In this document: positions 34,485-44,800 of the stretch, piece after piece
Numbering within the stretch: position 1 is the first letter of the stretch
Layout: each line of letters opens with the position of its first letter
NCBI GenBank assembly: GCA_910575555.1
Contig: CAJTFX010000003.1
Span: 186,001-250,000, forward strand
Direction: 5' to 3'
Origin: Lachnospiraceae bacterium
GTDB taxonomy: Bacteria > Bacillota > Clostridia > Lachnospirales > Lachnospiraceae
Length of the DNA stretch: 64,000 nt
The notes under the pieces: generated by a model
What the model was told of the DNA's origin: nothing
The model's input: the letters and a program-made list of their open reading frames with translations, nothing else
Databases searched by the model: none
Translations under genes and position numbers: made by a program

Positions 34485-37400
34485 AGAGAAAAATAGTTGC
34501 GGCTCTGCTTAGCTTTGTTTTGCTATTAGAGCCGGTAGCGGCAGTACAGGCGTCTGGGACTGTGATTGAAGCGGAAGATACCGTGACGGACATGTCGTCT
34601 GTGAAGCCGGAGCATCCAGGGGATTATACCGGAGAAGGATATCTGGAGGCCACTGACGAAGCGTCAAAGGTGGAATTTACCATAAATGCGGATCAGCCCG
34701 GAAATTATGCAGTGGAGACAAGATATTCCAATGGCGGCGCACGGGAGCAGTCTGTGTCCGTGTATGTAAATGACAAATTTATAAAAGAGGAACAATTGCC
34801 TGTAACCATCAATGGGGATACATATGCCAGCCTGACCACCTCCCTGCCCTTGCAGCAGGGGGAAAATAAAATCAGGTTTCAGATGGGTGGAAGGACAGGA
34901 ACAGAATCTATCAGTACGGGCCCCCTGTACTGGATGGCGTATGAGACTCCGTTTGAAGAGGATCACTATCTGGAAGAAGATCGCTGGGATAAAAATGTAG
35001 AATGGATGGCGGAGCAGGGATTTGTAGACGCCGGATACAAAATGATGTCAACCGACGGATGGATCGAGGGCGCCCAGGTAATTGATGAGAACGGCTATAT
35101 CACCAAATACAATTATTCCTGGAATAAAACCTGGAAAGGAATGGGAGATCAGTTAAAGGCAAAGGGGATGACATTGGGGGTTTATTACGATCCTCTCTGG
35201 GTGACAGCGGCGGCTTACAATTCTGATGCAACAATAATCGGAACAGAGATACCGGTAAGCAGTCTGGTAAATCCGGAATTTGGACATTTCAGTGATTTTA
35301 AGCCTGTGAATCTGCCCCAGGGAGAAGGCTTTGATAATCAGGAATGGTGTCAGGATAAGCAGCCGGCCCTCTACTGGCTGGATACCAATCAGGAAGGGGC
35401 GGAACAGTATATTAAAGGCTATGTAAAACATTTTGCAGAAGCCGGCGCGATTTTCCTGCGGGTAGATTTTCTGGGATGGTATGAGAATGGAATCGGCGGC
35501 GATAACAAACAGAATGGAAAACCGGCTTATGGAACGGCCCGATATGAAAAGGCGCTTCGGTGGATGCGGGAAGCCTGTGACGAAAACGGGATGCTGCTGA
35601 GCCTGGTAATGCCCAACCAGTACAATCATGCAGAAGTGGAGCTGAAGTACGGAGATATGATGCGCGTGAATGAGGATGTTTCCAACGGCGGTTGGGACAA
35701 TCCCACAAACGGGCCGGAAAAAGGATGGCCCAATAACCATATCAGCGGCCGGCGCAGAGGTCAGTGGCAGCCGGACTGGGCGCAGTGGGGCAACAGCTTT
35801 GACGCCTTTACCGGTTGGGCGGACGTAGGAGGCCGGGGACAGATGATTCTGGACGGGGATTTCCTCAGAATGGCCCGGTTTGATGTGGTAAGAGAGACTT
35901 CTGACAGTGAGAGGAAGCTTACAGCAGAGGAGGCTGTGACCGCAGACGCGCAGAAACGCTCCGCAGTATCCCTGGCGGCAATGGCAGGCTCTCCCATCTG
36001 TATCGCAGATCAGTATGATACCATGAATGCAAACGCGCCCGCAGGTGTAGACAATAAGTATTATTATCTGAATCAGGAGATTCTGGACTTGAATAAATCA
36101 GGGTTTGTGGCAAAGCCTATGGGCCTTGGTGAAAGCGAACGCTGGGCCGGACAGCTGGCAGACGGCTCCTGGGTGGTGGCTTTGTTCAACCGGGACAGAG
36201 AGGTGACAAACCAGACGATTAATTTTAAAGAAGATTTGGGAATTACAGGAACTGCCAGCGTCAGGGAATTATGGAAACACAAAAATTATGGCAGGATGGA
36301 TAGCTTCAGTGTGGATCTGGCAGCCTGTGACTGTGTTGTTCTGAAAATAACGCCGGACATTGTACGATATGAAGCAGAGGCGGCAAGTCTGAGGGATGGT
36401 GCAAAAAGCAACAAAAATCATGGTAATTTTTCCGGATGGGGATTTGCAGATAAACTGGAAAAAGGCACAGGCGACGTATTGTTTGCGGTTCAGGCCCAGG
36501 GCGCTCAGAATATTCAGATCCGGTACTGCAACGGCAGTGAAACGGATGTTCCCGTTGCGGCAGTTTATGTAAACGGGACGAAGCTGCAGGATGTAAGTCT
36601 GCCCTCTACCGGAAACTGGGATACCTGGGGTACCGTAACTGTAGAAAATGCAGTATTTCAGGACGGAGAAAATCTGGTGAATCTCAAATGCACAGGCAAG
36701 GCCGGATTTAATCTGGATTACATTGAACTGGGGACGACAGGGCCCCAACCGGATAAGAAAACAGTGATTGTATGTGAGGCTGAAGAGGCAGAGCGGGGAG
36801 CCGGAGCGGAAGTGGCATCCAACCATCAGCTTGCCTATGACAATAAGTTTGTGGCAAGTCTGGAGCAGCCGCATTGGGCTGGATCTAATGATACGCTGAA
36901 GTTCCGCTTTGAGGTGGAAGAAGAGGGAGATTACGATTTGTCCTTCCGCTATGCCAACGGCAAGGAAGAGGCAACGGCAGATATTTTCGTCAATGACAAG
37001 AAGCTGGGATACTTCACATTCCCGACCGTTTATCCGGATGCATGGGATACCTGGGGAATGGTCACTCTTTTTGAAGGAGAGAAAGACGGAGAAAATGTGG
37101 AGCTGGAAAAGGTGCATCTGACTGCGGGCGTCAATACCGTGGAATATAAGCATGGCAACGGTGCAGTGAATTTAGACCGTTTAACGGTTACGCCTCATAA
37201 GGAGCAGATACCGGTTCGTGTGGTGGAGTCAGTGGAAGCTTTTACAGGAATCAGGGTGAAAGCCGGGACAGCCTTCAATGCACTGGGCCTTCCGGCCAAA
37301 GCAAAAGTGAATATTAAAGGAGAAACAGAGCCGATCCTTACGGATGTTGTCTGGAATCCTGCAGATTTGGATCTGAATACCCCAGGGGAATATATTCTGT

Positions 37401-38368
37401 CAGGAGAGCTGCAGCTGGGCGCGGGAATTTCTAATGACAAGGCGGTGGAAATTACCGTGACGGTGGAGCAGGCAGAAGAAAAGCCGGGAGGTGACGGAAA
37501 CGGCGGCAATGATGGAAACGGCGGAGATGACGGAAACGGCGGTGGTGATGGAAGCGGCGGCGCCAACGTACAGAACCAGAAGAAGATTGTCAGCATAAGA
37601 AGCCTGACAGAGATTAAAGCTGCCAAAGGAACTGCGTTTGAGAAGCTTTTGCTTCCCAAGACGGTAATTGCGGAGCTGGCAAATAAATCGACGGCAGTTC
37701 TTGAGGTTACCTGGAGCAAAAACGGCTACGATCCGCAGAAAACAGGAACCTGCACTTTAAACGGAGAAGTGAAACTGAAAGACGGAGTGACCAATCCAGA
37801 TGGCAGAAAAGCTCAGATTCGGGTAACTCTGCAGGAAGAAAGCCAACAGAACAGCAGCGCTTCTGTGAAAAAAGGCAAGGTCTACACAGTAGGTTCTTAT
37901 AAATATAAGGTGATGGATACTTCGAAAAAGACAGTGGCCATTTCAGGCAGCAAGAAAAAGAGCATGAAGAAAATTGTCGTTCCAAGCACCATTAAATTAA
38001 AAGGTAAAACATACAAAGTAACGGCCATAGGGGCTTCGGCATTCAAAAACTGCAAGAAAGCAACCTCCGTGAAAGTTGGAAAAAATGTTACAAGTATCGG
38101 AAACAACGCCTTCTATGGGTGCGTGAAGGTAAAAACTGTGACTTTATACAGTAAGAAATTAAAGACCATTGGTTCTAAAGCATTTTATAACTGTAAAAAG
38201 CTGACAAAAGTCACTATTAAGAGCACTGTCTTAAAGAAAGTCGGAAGCAAGGCATTTACTAAGACATCTAAGAAAATAACCATCAAAGTGCCCAAAAAGA
38301 AGAAAACAGCATATAAAAAACTTTTGAAGAAGAAGGGACTTAGCAAACAGGCAAAATTCACTTCATAA
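34481..38368 (+). CDS. Secreted multidomain GH27-like glycosidase with CBM35, Big_4 and LRR_5-like domains
   Basis: 1295 residues, translated from the ATGA junction with the GH13 gene. Order: signal peptide (about 1-24), CBM35-like module (27-135), GH27-like catalytic barrel and its beta domain (145-625), two CBM35-like modules (628-752 and 763-906), Big_4-like domain (912-997), Gly/Asp-rich linker (998-1030), second Big_4-like domain (1034-1118) and a lysine-rich LRR_5-like end (1121-1295). Likely nucleophile is Asp329 in FLRVDFLGWYENG and acid/base Asp399 in MMRVNEDVSNGGWD. GH27 includes alpha-galactosidases and isomalto-dextranases. The GH13 and GH31 neighbours favour an alpha-glucan substrate, which is inference. 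There is no LPXTG motif; the very basic tail may hold it to the wall. A close paralogue lies two genes downstream. Confidence 0.75.
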   Translation: MKRKIVAALLSFVLLLEPVAAVQASGTVIEAEDTVTDMSSVKPEHPGDYTGEGYLEATDEASKVEFTINADQPGNYAVETRYSNGGAREQSVSVYVNDKFIKEEQLPVTINGDTYASLTTSLPLQQGENKIRFQMGGRTGTESISTGPLYWMAYETPFEEDHYLEEDRWDKNVEWMAEQGFVDAGYKMMSTDGWIEGAQVIDENGYITKYNYSWNKTWKGMGDQLKAKGMTLGVYYDPLWVTAAAYNSDATIIGTEIPVSSLVNPEFGHFSDFKPVNLPQGEGFDNQEWCQDKQPALYWLDTNQEGAEQYIKGYVKHFAEAGAIFLRVDFLGWYENGIGGDNKQNGKPAYGTARYEKALRWMREACDENGMLLSLVMPNQYNHAEVELKYGDMMRVNEDVSNGGWDNPTNGPEKGWPNNHISGRRRGQWQPDWAQWGNSFDAFTGWADVGGRGQMILDGDFLRMARFDVVRETSDSERKLTAEEAVTADAQKRSAVSLAAMAGSPICIADQYDTMNANAPAGVDNKYYYLNQEILDLNKSGFVAKPMGLGESERWAGQLADGSWVVALFNRDREVTNQTINFKEDLGITGTASVRELWKHKNYGRMDSFSVDLAACDCVVLKITPDIVRYEAEAASLRDGAKSNKNHGNFSGWGFADKLEKGTGDVLFAVQAQGAQNIQIRYCNGSETDVPVAAVYVNGTKLQDVSLPSTGNWDTWGTVTVENAVFQDGENLVNLKCTGKAGFNLDYIELGTTGPQPDKKTVIVCEAEEAERGAGAEVASNHQLAYDNKFVASLEQPHWAGSNDTLKFRFEVEEEGDYDLSFRYANGKEEATADIFVNDKKLGYFTFPTVYPDAWDTWGMVTLFEGEKDGENVELEKVHLTAGVNTVEYKHGNGAVNLDRLTVTPHKEQIPVRVVESVEAFTGIRVKAGTAFNALGLPAKAKVNIKGETEPILTDVVWNPADLDLNTPGEYILSGELQLGAGISNDKAVEITVTVEQAEEKPGGDGNGGNDGNGGDDGNGGGDGSGGANVQNQKKIVSIRSLTEIKAAKGTAFEKLLLPKTVIAELANKSTAVLEVTWSKNGYDPQKTGTCTLNGEVKLKDGVTNPDGRKAQIRVTLQEESQQNSSASVKKGKVYTVGSYKYKVMDTSKKTVAISGSKKKSMKKIVVPSTIKLKGKTYKVTAIGASAFKNCKKATSVKVGKNVTSIGNNAFYGCVKVKTVTLYSKKLKTIGSKAFYNCKKLTKVTIKSTVLKKVGSKAFTKTSKKITIKVPKKKKTAYKKLLKKKGLSKQAKFTS

Positions 38369-38384
38369 GCCGGGAGGGATAGCT

Positions 38385-41300
38385 ATGAAAAAACTGAAGA
38401 AGTACAGAAAGAGGACAGCCATTGCCCTCACAGCGGCAACTGTATTGGGGACGATGCCGCCGGCCGCTGATTTGCAGGCGGCTGTCAGATTTGATCATTT
38501 TAAAGTAAAAGACATCTATGAAGCGGAAAACGCCGTGAAGGCAGGAGACGCAAAAGTCAATACGGATCACAGAGGATATTCCGGAGACGGCTTTGTAGAC
38601 GGCATGGGAAATGTAGGGAGCAGCCTGAAATTTAATGTAACAGCCAAAAAAGCCGGGAGGCATACCCTGTCTGTCCGTTACAGTGCAGGCAATGACGGTG
38701 ACGCCGCTACCATCAATCTCTATGTGAACGGGACAAAACAGGAGCAGTTGGGGCTTGCCGCACTGGGAAGCTGGGACAAGTGGTGGAACCGCAACTGTAC
38801 CGTGGAATTGAAAGAAGGGCAGAATACCATTGAACTGAAGCGGGAGGATGGGAATGCCAATGCGGCAAATGTGGATTACATTACCATTGAGGAGGCGGAT
38901 TTCACTTATATTGGGCAATGTAGCAGTTATCAGCAGAACGAGGCAAATGAAGTGACTTTTCAGTGTGAAAATGCAGCAGTCCGGGTGAAAGCATGTTCTG
39001 ACGATATCATCAAGGTGTGGTGTGAGCCAACGGGAAAATTTTACCGCAGGTACGATTCCTTTACCGTAGTAAATGAAGAGGTGAAAAAGGGTACGGAGCT
39101 GAAGGTGGAGGATGCAGGCTCCTGCTACAAGCTTTCCACCGGAAAACTTGTGGTGGAAGTGGCAAAAGCCCAGTTTGCACTGACCTATAAGGATAAGGCG
39201 GGCAATGTGCTCTGTGAAAATCAGGCGGAAAGCATTGGTTGGAATGATCAGAACGAGCTGATTGTCAGGAATAAAATTGCTTCTGACGAACAGTTCTGGG
39301 GACTGGGAGAAAAAACAGAAGCGTTTAACCGGAAAGGGGAAAATCTGACTGTGTGGAGTACAGATTTCCTGGGACGTCAGGCAGACGCCATGACCGCGGA
39401 GCTTGGAAAAGGATGCTGGTATCTGAGCGATCCCCATTATATCAGCTCCAAGGGATATGCCATTTATTTTGACAATACAAGCAGAACCCAGTTTGATCTG
39501 GGAGCCTCGGATGCAGGAACGTGTTCTTTCGGCACGATGAATCCTGCGGCGGGCGGAGAACTGTGCTATTACTTTATCGGCGGAGAGAATATGAAAGAAA
39601 TGACCACCTCCTTCACGGATCTGGTGGGAAAATCCTTTTTTGCGCCCCAGTGGGCATACGGAAATATGCAGTGCCATTACGGATATACCCAGGAAAGAAT
39701 TCAGGAAGTGGCAAAGACCTACCGGGAGAAACAGATTCCCTGCGACGTGATGTTTTCTGACATTGAATGGTATCAGAACCAGTGCTCTCCCACAGAGTGG
39801 AATCATAAGAATTTTCCGGACCCGGAAGCTATGCTTTCTGAACTGGATGCGGCAGGATTTAAGTTCGGCGTTATAGACGATCCCAATGTATCTGCAGCCA
39901 CCACGTCTACCAGTGATTATAAAGACGGAAATGCGGCAGATCATTTTATACATAACCTGAATGGAGAAACTTCCCTGGCATTCTGGCCCTGGGGCGGCGC
40001 AGACGGAAAAGCCGAAAGCGGGCACTCCGGCGTTATGGACTTTTTCAAACCGGAGGCTGCCGAATGGTGGGGTGACAAGCACAATGATGTTCTGGCTCAG
40101 GGAATTGATGCGTTTTGGCTGGATATGAATGAACCGGCCAGATATCTTCCCGATTGGGCATTTTACAATGAAAACGGGAAATCTTACGGCAATATTGAGG
40201 AGATGCACAATGCCTATGCATTGAAGCACAATCAGGCAATGTATGAAAAAGTGTCTGAAAATAAGGAAAAGCGGCCGTTTCTTCAGACGCGTTCCGGATT
40301 CACCGGTTCTCACCGGTATGCATCTCCCTGGACAGGAGACATCACAAGCGACTGGACTTCCATGGAGCAGCAGTTAAGGCTGGGACTGGGGCTCTCCATG
40401 TCTGGATTTTCCTATTGGGGGTTCGATATCGGAGGATTTTCCGGCAGTTTTACCAATGATCAGTATAAACGCTGGGTGGAACTGTCAACGTTCACTCCGG
40501 TTCACAGGTTCCATTATGCCAACTGGAATGAAAGCGGTACCAACGGAGACTGCTACAATGGAATCGGCAAGGAACCCTGGAATTTTGACTGCGAGGAGAT
40601 TTCCAAGGAACAGATTAATATGCGGTATGAGCTGATTCCGTATTTTTATTCCTGTACGGCGGACAGTGTCATTGGAACCGGACTGGAAGGCACAGCCGGG
40701 AAAGGAACCGGAATTCCTCTGGCGCGTCCCATGGTCATGGAGTATTACCAAGATCCCCAGACCTATGATATGGACAGTCAGTTTATGTGCGGGCCGAGTT
40801 TCCTGGTGGCTCCGGTGGTATCGGACACAACTAAGAAAGAGGTCTATTTCCCGGCAGGGACCTGGTACGACTACAGTGACGGAACCATTATTTCTGCGGC
40901 GGGAGGCGAGACAAAAGAATATGACGCGCCCATTGACAAACTTCCTGTATTTGTAAAGGCAGGGGCAATCATTCCCAAAATGCCGGTTATGCAGTATGTG
41001 GGCGAGAAACCTCTGGATAAGCTGACTCTGGATATCTATCCGCAGACCAGTGAAGGAGAAAGCTCCTTTGTGTATTATGAGGACGATGGAGAGAGTCAGA
41101 ATTATAAAGACGGAATGTATGCCACTACGAAATATACCTGCAGCGTAGCTGCGGATCAATCGCTGACGTTTGATATTGAAGCCAGGACAGGGCAGTATGC
41201 AGGGAATGTGGCAGAGAGAGATTATCTGATGCAGTTTCATCATGCAGCAAATGTTTCTGGCGTGCAGTTGGATCAGCAGGTATTGGAATCCAAAACAAGT

Positions 41301-41843
41301 CTGCAGGAGCTGGAAAGCGCAGAGAGCGGATATTTTGCAGACAGTGCAAATCAGATTTGTTATGTAAAGATGAAGGATGATGCAAAAGAGCACACCCTTA
41401 TTGTTGAAACCGGCGCCCAGAGCCAGGCAGAAGCTATGCAGAAAATGGGCGGCCAAGAGGAGGTGCCGGAAGGAATGCAGGAATTGGAAGGACTGGAGAG
41501 GCGGTCAGAGGAGCTTCTGAATCCGGAAGGAACGGAAAGCCAGCCAAAAGAGCTTCTGAATCCGGAAGGACTGGAGAGTCAGCCGGAAGAGCTGCCGAAT
41601 CCGGAAGGACTGGAAAGCCAGCCGGAAGAACCGGGGAATCCGGAAGGAACGGAAAGCCAGCCGGAAGGAACGGAAAGCCAGCCGGAAGAACCGGGGAATC
41701 CGGAAGGAACGGAAAGTCAGCCGGAAGAACCGGGAAATTCTGCAGATGAGATGCAGGAAGCGGGCAGCGGGGACAGTGTGCAGGAAGATTCCGGAGAAGA
41801 AGAGAATCCAAAGGACGCTCTCAGGGAGGAGGATAAGTTATGA
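38385..41843 (+). CDS. Secreted GH31 alpha-glucosidase-like enzyme with N-terminal CBM35 and acidic repeat tail
   Basis: 1152 residues. A basic signal peptide (about 1-33, ending LQAA) is followed by a CBM35-like module (42-173), then the GH31 N-terminal beta domain (about 175-415) with EQFWGLGEKTEAFNRKGENL. The catalytic barrel has nucleophile Asp580 in AFWLDMNEPARY and acid/base Asp652 in SPWTGDITSDW, and the substrate-site GFDIGGFSGSF. A C-terminal beta domain reaches to about 930. The last 130 residues are highly acidic and carry repeats of NPEGxESQPEE with no predicted fold. GH31 holds alpha-glucosidases, alpha-xylosidases and 6-alpha-glucosyltransferases; WLDMNEP is the alpha-glucosidase form. 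Its place between two GH27-like paralogues indicates a shared polymer substrate. It starts behind CGGGAGGGA and overlaps the next gene (TTATGA). Confidence 0.85.
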   Translation: MKKLKKYRKRTAIALTAATVLGTMPPAADLQAAVRFDHFKVKDIYEAENAVKAGDAKVNTDHRGYSGDGFVDGMGNVGSSLKFNVTAKKAGRHTLSVRYSAGNDGDAATINLYVNGTKQEQLGLAALGSWDKWWNRNCTVELKEGQNTIELKREDGNANAANVDYITIEEADFTYIGQCSSYQQNEANEVTFQCENAAVRVKACSDDIIKVWCEPTGKFYRRYDSFTVVNEEVKKGTELKVEDAGSCYKLSTGKLVVEVAKAQFALTYKDKAGNVLCENQAESIGWNDQNELIVRNKIASDEQFWGLGEKTEAFNRKGENLTVWSTDFLGRQADAMTAELGKGCWYLSDPHYISSKGYAIYFDNTSRTQFDLGASDAGTCSFGTMNPAAGGELCYYFIGGENMKEMTTSFTDLVGKSFFAPQWAYGNMQCHYGYTQERIQEVAKTYREKQIPCDVMFSDIEWYQNQCSPTEWNHKNFPDPEAMLSELDAAGFKFGVIDDPNVSAATTSTSDYKDGNAADHFIHNLNGETSLAFWPWGGADGKAESGHSGVMDFFKPEAAEWWGDKHNDVLAQGIDAFWLDMNEPARYLPDWAFYNENGKSYGNIEEMHNAYALKHNQAMYEKVSENKEKRPFLQTRSGFTGSHRYASPWTGDITSDWTSMEQQLRLGLGLSMSGFSYWGFDIGGFSGSFTNDQYKRWVELSTFTPVHRFHYANWNESGTNGDCYNGIGKEPWNFDCEEISKEQINMRYELIPYFYSCTADSVIGTGLEGTAGKGTGIPLARPMVMEYYQDPQTYDMDSQFMCGPSFLVAPVVSDTTKKEVYFPAGTWYDYSDGTIISAAGGETKEYDAPIDKLPVFVKAGAIIPKMPVMQYVGEKPLDKLTLDIYPQTSEGESSFVYYEDDGESQNYKDGMYATTKYTCSVAADQSLTFDIEARTGQYAGNVAERDYLMQFHHAANVSGVQLDQQVLESKTSLQELESAESGYFADSANQICYVKMKDDAKEHTLIVETGAQSQAEAMQKMGGQEEVPEGMQELEGLERRSEELLNPEGTESQPKELLNPEGLESQPEELPNPEGLESQPEEPGNPEGTESQPEGTESQPEEPGNPEGTESQPEEPGNSADEMQEAGSGDSVQEDSGEEENPKDALREEDKL
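41520..41738 (+). repeat. In-frame tandem repeat encoding NPEGxESQPEE units
   Basis: Near-identical units of about 36-39 bases (core CCGGAAGGAACGGAAAGCCA) encode about six acidic repeats at residues 1046-1118 of the GH31 protein. Unit length varies, including one shortened copy (EGTESQPEGTESQP), as expected of slippage or recombination. Confidence 0.85.
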
Positions 41844-44800
41844 AGAAAAAGATAATAGCAGCCTTATTATGCGTGCTTATGATTTTTGATTCTGCTTCTG
41901 CAGTGCAGGTGTCTGCAGCTGGAAAGTTAGCCGCAATATCCCCGGACAATGCCACAGGGGAAACCGGAAGCGGGGCTTCAGAAACGGCCGGCGGCAAAAC
42001 CCAAAAATCCTCGCCAGAAAGCCCGGAGCAGGAAAGAGATAACGGGGTTCTGCCTTTAGCGGAGGGAACAGAGGAACCTCAGCCGCCTGCAGATACGGCA
42101 GTGGGGCCGGATACTCTGGCAGCGCCGGATATCAGCACAGGCCCCCTGTACTGGATGGCATACGAGACGCCTTTTGAGACAGACAGTTATTTGAAGGAAG
42201 AACGCTGGGACGCCAATGCTGACTGGATGGTGAGCGAAGGATTTGTGGAGGCCGGATATGATATGATGTCCACCGACGGATGGATTGAAGGAGCGCAGAC
42301 CATCAATGAAAACGGCTATATTACCAAATATAATTATTCCTGGACAAAAACCTGGAAGGATATGGGGGATCAGCTGAAAGCCAGGGGAATGAAGCTGGGG
42401 GTTTATTACGATCCACTCTGGGTTACCGCTGCTGCCTATCATTCGTCGGCAAAGATTGCAGGTACAGAGATACCGGTAAAAAGCCTGGTAAATCCGGATT
42501 TGGGCCATTTCAGCGATTTTAAAGAACAGGCCCTTCCAAAAGGAGAAGGATTTGACGGAGAGCCCTGGTGCGTAACAGGACAGCCGGCGCTGTACTGGCT
42601 GGATACTGACAAGGAAGGCGCAGAAGAGTACGTCAAAGGATATGTGAAGCATTTTGCAGACGCAGGAGCTTCTTTTCTGAGAGTTGACTTTCTGGGATGG
42701 TATGAAAACGGAATTAATGGCGATAATAACCAGAATGGAAAACCGGCATACGGAACGGAGCGATATGAAAAAGCTCTGAAATGGATGCGGGAAGCCTGTG
42801 ATGCGTACGGCATGACACTGAGCCTGGTAATGCCGAACCAGTATGACCATGCCGCCACAGAATTGAAATATGGCCATATGATGCGGGTGAATGAAGACGT
42901 TGCCAACGGCGGGTGGGACAATCCCAACAGAGGCCCGGAGCCTGGGTGGACCAACGACCATATCAGCGGCCGGCGCCGGGGCCAGTGGCAGAAAAACTGG
43001 GCCCAGTGGGGCAACAGCTTTGACGCTTTTACCGGTTGGGCGGACGTAGGCGGTCGGGGCCAGATGGTTCTGGACGGAGATTTCCTTCGAATGGCCCGGT
43101 TTGATGTGATAAGAACGGAGGATACAGATACGCCGATTTCCAGTGAGGAAGAATTGAAAGTGGCAGACGCCCAGAAACGTTCCGCCGTTTCCCTGGCGGC
43201 AATGGCAGGTTCTCCCATCTGCATTGCAGATCAGTATGATACCATGAACGCAAATGCGCCGGAGGGTATCGACAACAAGACCTATTACCTGAACAAAGAA
43301 ATTCTGGATTTGAACCAAGCGGGATTTGTGGGAAAACCTATGGGACTTGGAGAGAGTGAACGCTGGGCCGGACAGCTTCCGGACGGCTCCTGGGTTGTGG
43401 CATTGTTTAACCGCGACCGGGAGGTAAAGACCCAGACACTGGATTTTAAGAAGGATTTGGGCATTACAGGAACGGCCGGCGTCAGGGAGTTATGGCAGCA
43501 TAAGAGTTATGGACGCCTGGATCATTTTACGGTGGATTTGGCTGCCTGCGACTGCGTGGTTTTAAAAATCAGACCGAATACTGTAAGGTATGAAGCAGAG
43601 GCTGCCAGTCTGCGCGCCGGAGCAAACAGTAACCGGAATCACAGTAATTTTTCCGGCTGGGGATTTTCAGATAAATTGGAAAATGGTTCCGGGGATGTGT
43701 TGTTTGCAGTAAATGCAGAAGGAAGCCGGCAGATTCAGATTCGCTACTGCAACGGCAGCGAAGAGGCTGTGCCGGTGGCCAGCGTATACGTAAATGGAAA
43801 AAAAGTGCAGGACGTAAGTTTGCCTTCTACCGGCAGCTGGGACGCCTGGGGCACGGCAACTGTGGAAAATGCCGTATTTGAACCGGGAGTAAATCTGGTG
43901 GATATTAAATGCTCCAGTGAGGCAGGCTTCAATCTGGATTATATGGAACTGGGCGATGCCGGCCCTGAACCAGAGGAGAAGATATACATTACCTGCGAAG
44001 CGGAAGGAGCGGAAATCGGAAGCGGGGCAGAAATAGCGACGGATCATCAGCTTGCCTATGGGGATGCATTTGTAGACGGCCTGGACGGACGGCATTGGGA
44101 GAATTCTAATGATACCCTGAAATTTAAATTAAATGTGGAAAAATCAGGCGATTATGATTTATCCTTCCGCTATGCAAACGGCAGAGAGGATGCAACGGCA
44201 GATGTATTTGTCAATGAAAAGAAACTTGGATATTTTACGTTTCCAGTAGTTTATACCGATGCCTGGGACGCCTGGGGCACTGTTACCTTATTTGAAGCTC
44301 AAACAGGGGAGGGAGCAGAGGGGATTCAGATTCAGAAAGTAACTTTGCATGAAGGGGAGAACACCGTAGAGTACAAGCATGGCAACGGCGCAGTCAATAT
44401 GGATCGCCTGACCATTACGCCCCACAAAGACAGCGCGTCTGCCGGCGCAAGCGTTGAATATATCCAGTCCTTTGAAGATAGGAAAGTGCCTTTGGGAACG
44501 TCGTTCGGCGATCTGCAGCTTCCCGCTCAGGTTAATGTAAAAATCAGCGGAAAAGAACAGGAACAGGCAGTAAATGTCACATGGCAGGAAAGCAGTATTG
44601 ACCTGAATATGCCCGGAGTATACACCCTGACGGGAGAACTGGCATTAGAGGAAGGAATTGTCAATGGAACAGTTGCAGCAGAAATCCAGGTAATAGTGGA
44701 AGATATAATTGTCAAAGTCAGCGAAATACCGGGAATCAGTACGGTGGCAGGAACTCCTTTTGAAAGTCTGCAGCTTCCCCAAAAAGCAGAGGTAACATTG

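Noticed and set aside
34481-38368. Assignment as a classical alpha-galactosidase
   Set aside because: The catalytic motifs fit GH27 in general, but the neighbouring GH13 and GH31 genes point to alpha-glucans; a galactosidase call is not supported by context.
38358-40313. A 651-codon open frame on the strand opposite the GH31 gene
   Set aside because: It lies wholly antisense to a well-supported GH31 gene, has no ribosome site or domain, and its length comes from codon bias of the real gene.
41520-41738. CRISPR or minisatellite outside a gene
   Set aside because: The repeats are in frame and encode the acidic C-terminal tail of the GH31 enzyme.
42056-43318. A 420-codon antisense open frame in the second GH27-like gene, with another in the third minus frame
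   Set aside because: Matching shadows occur opposite the paralogous GH27-like gene; they mirror the conserved coding sequence and show no protein features.
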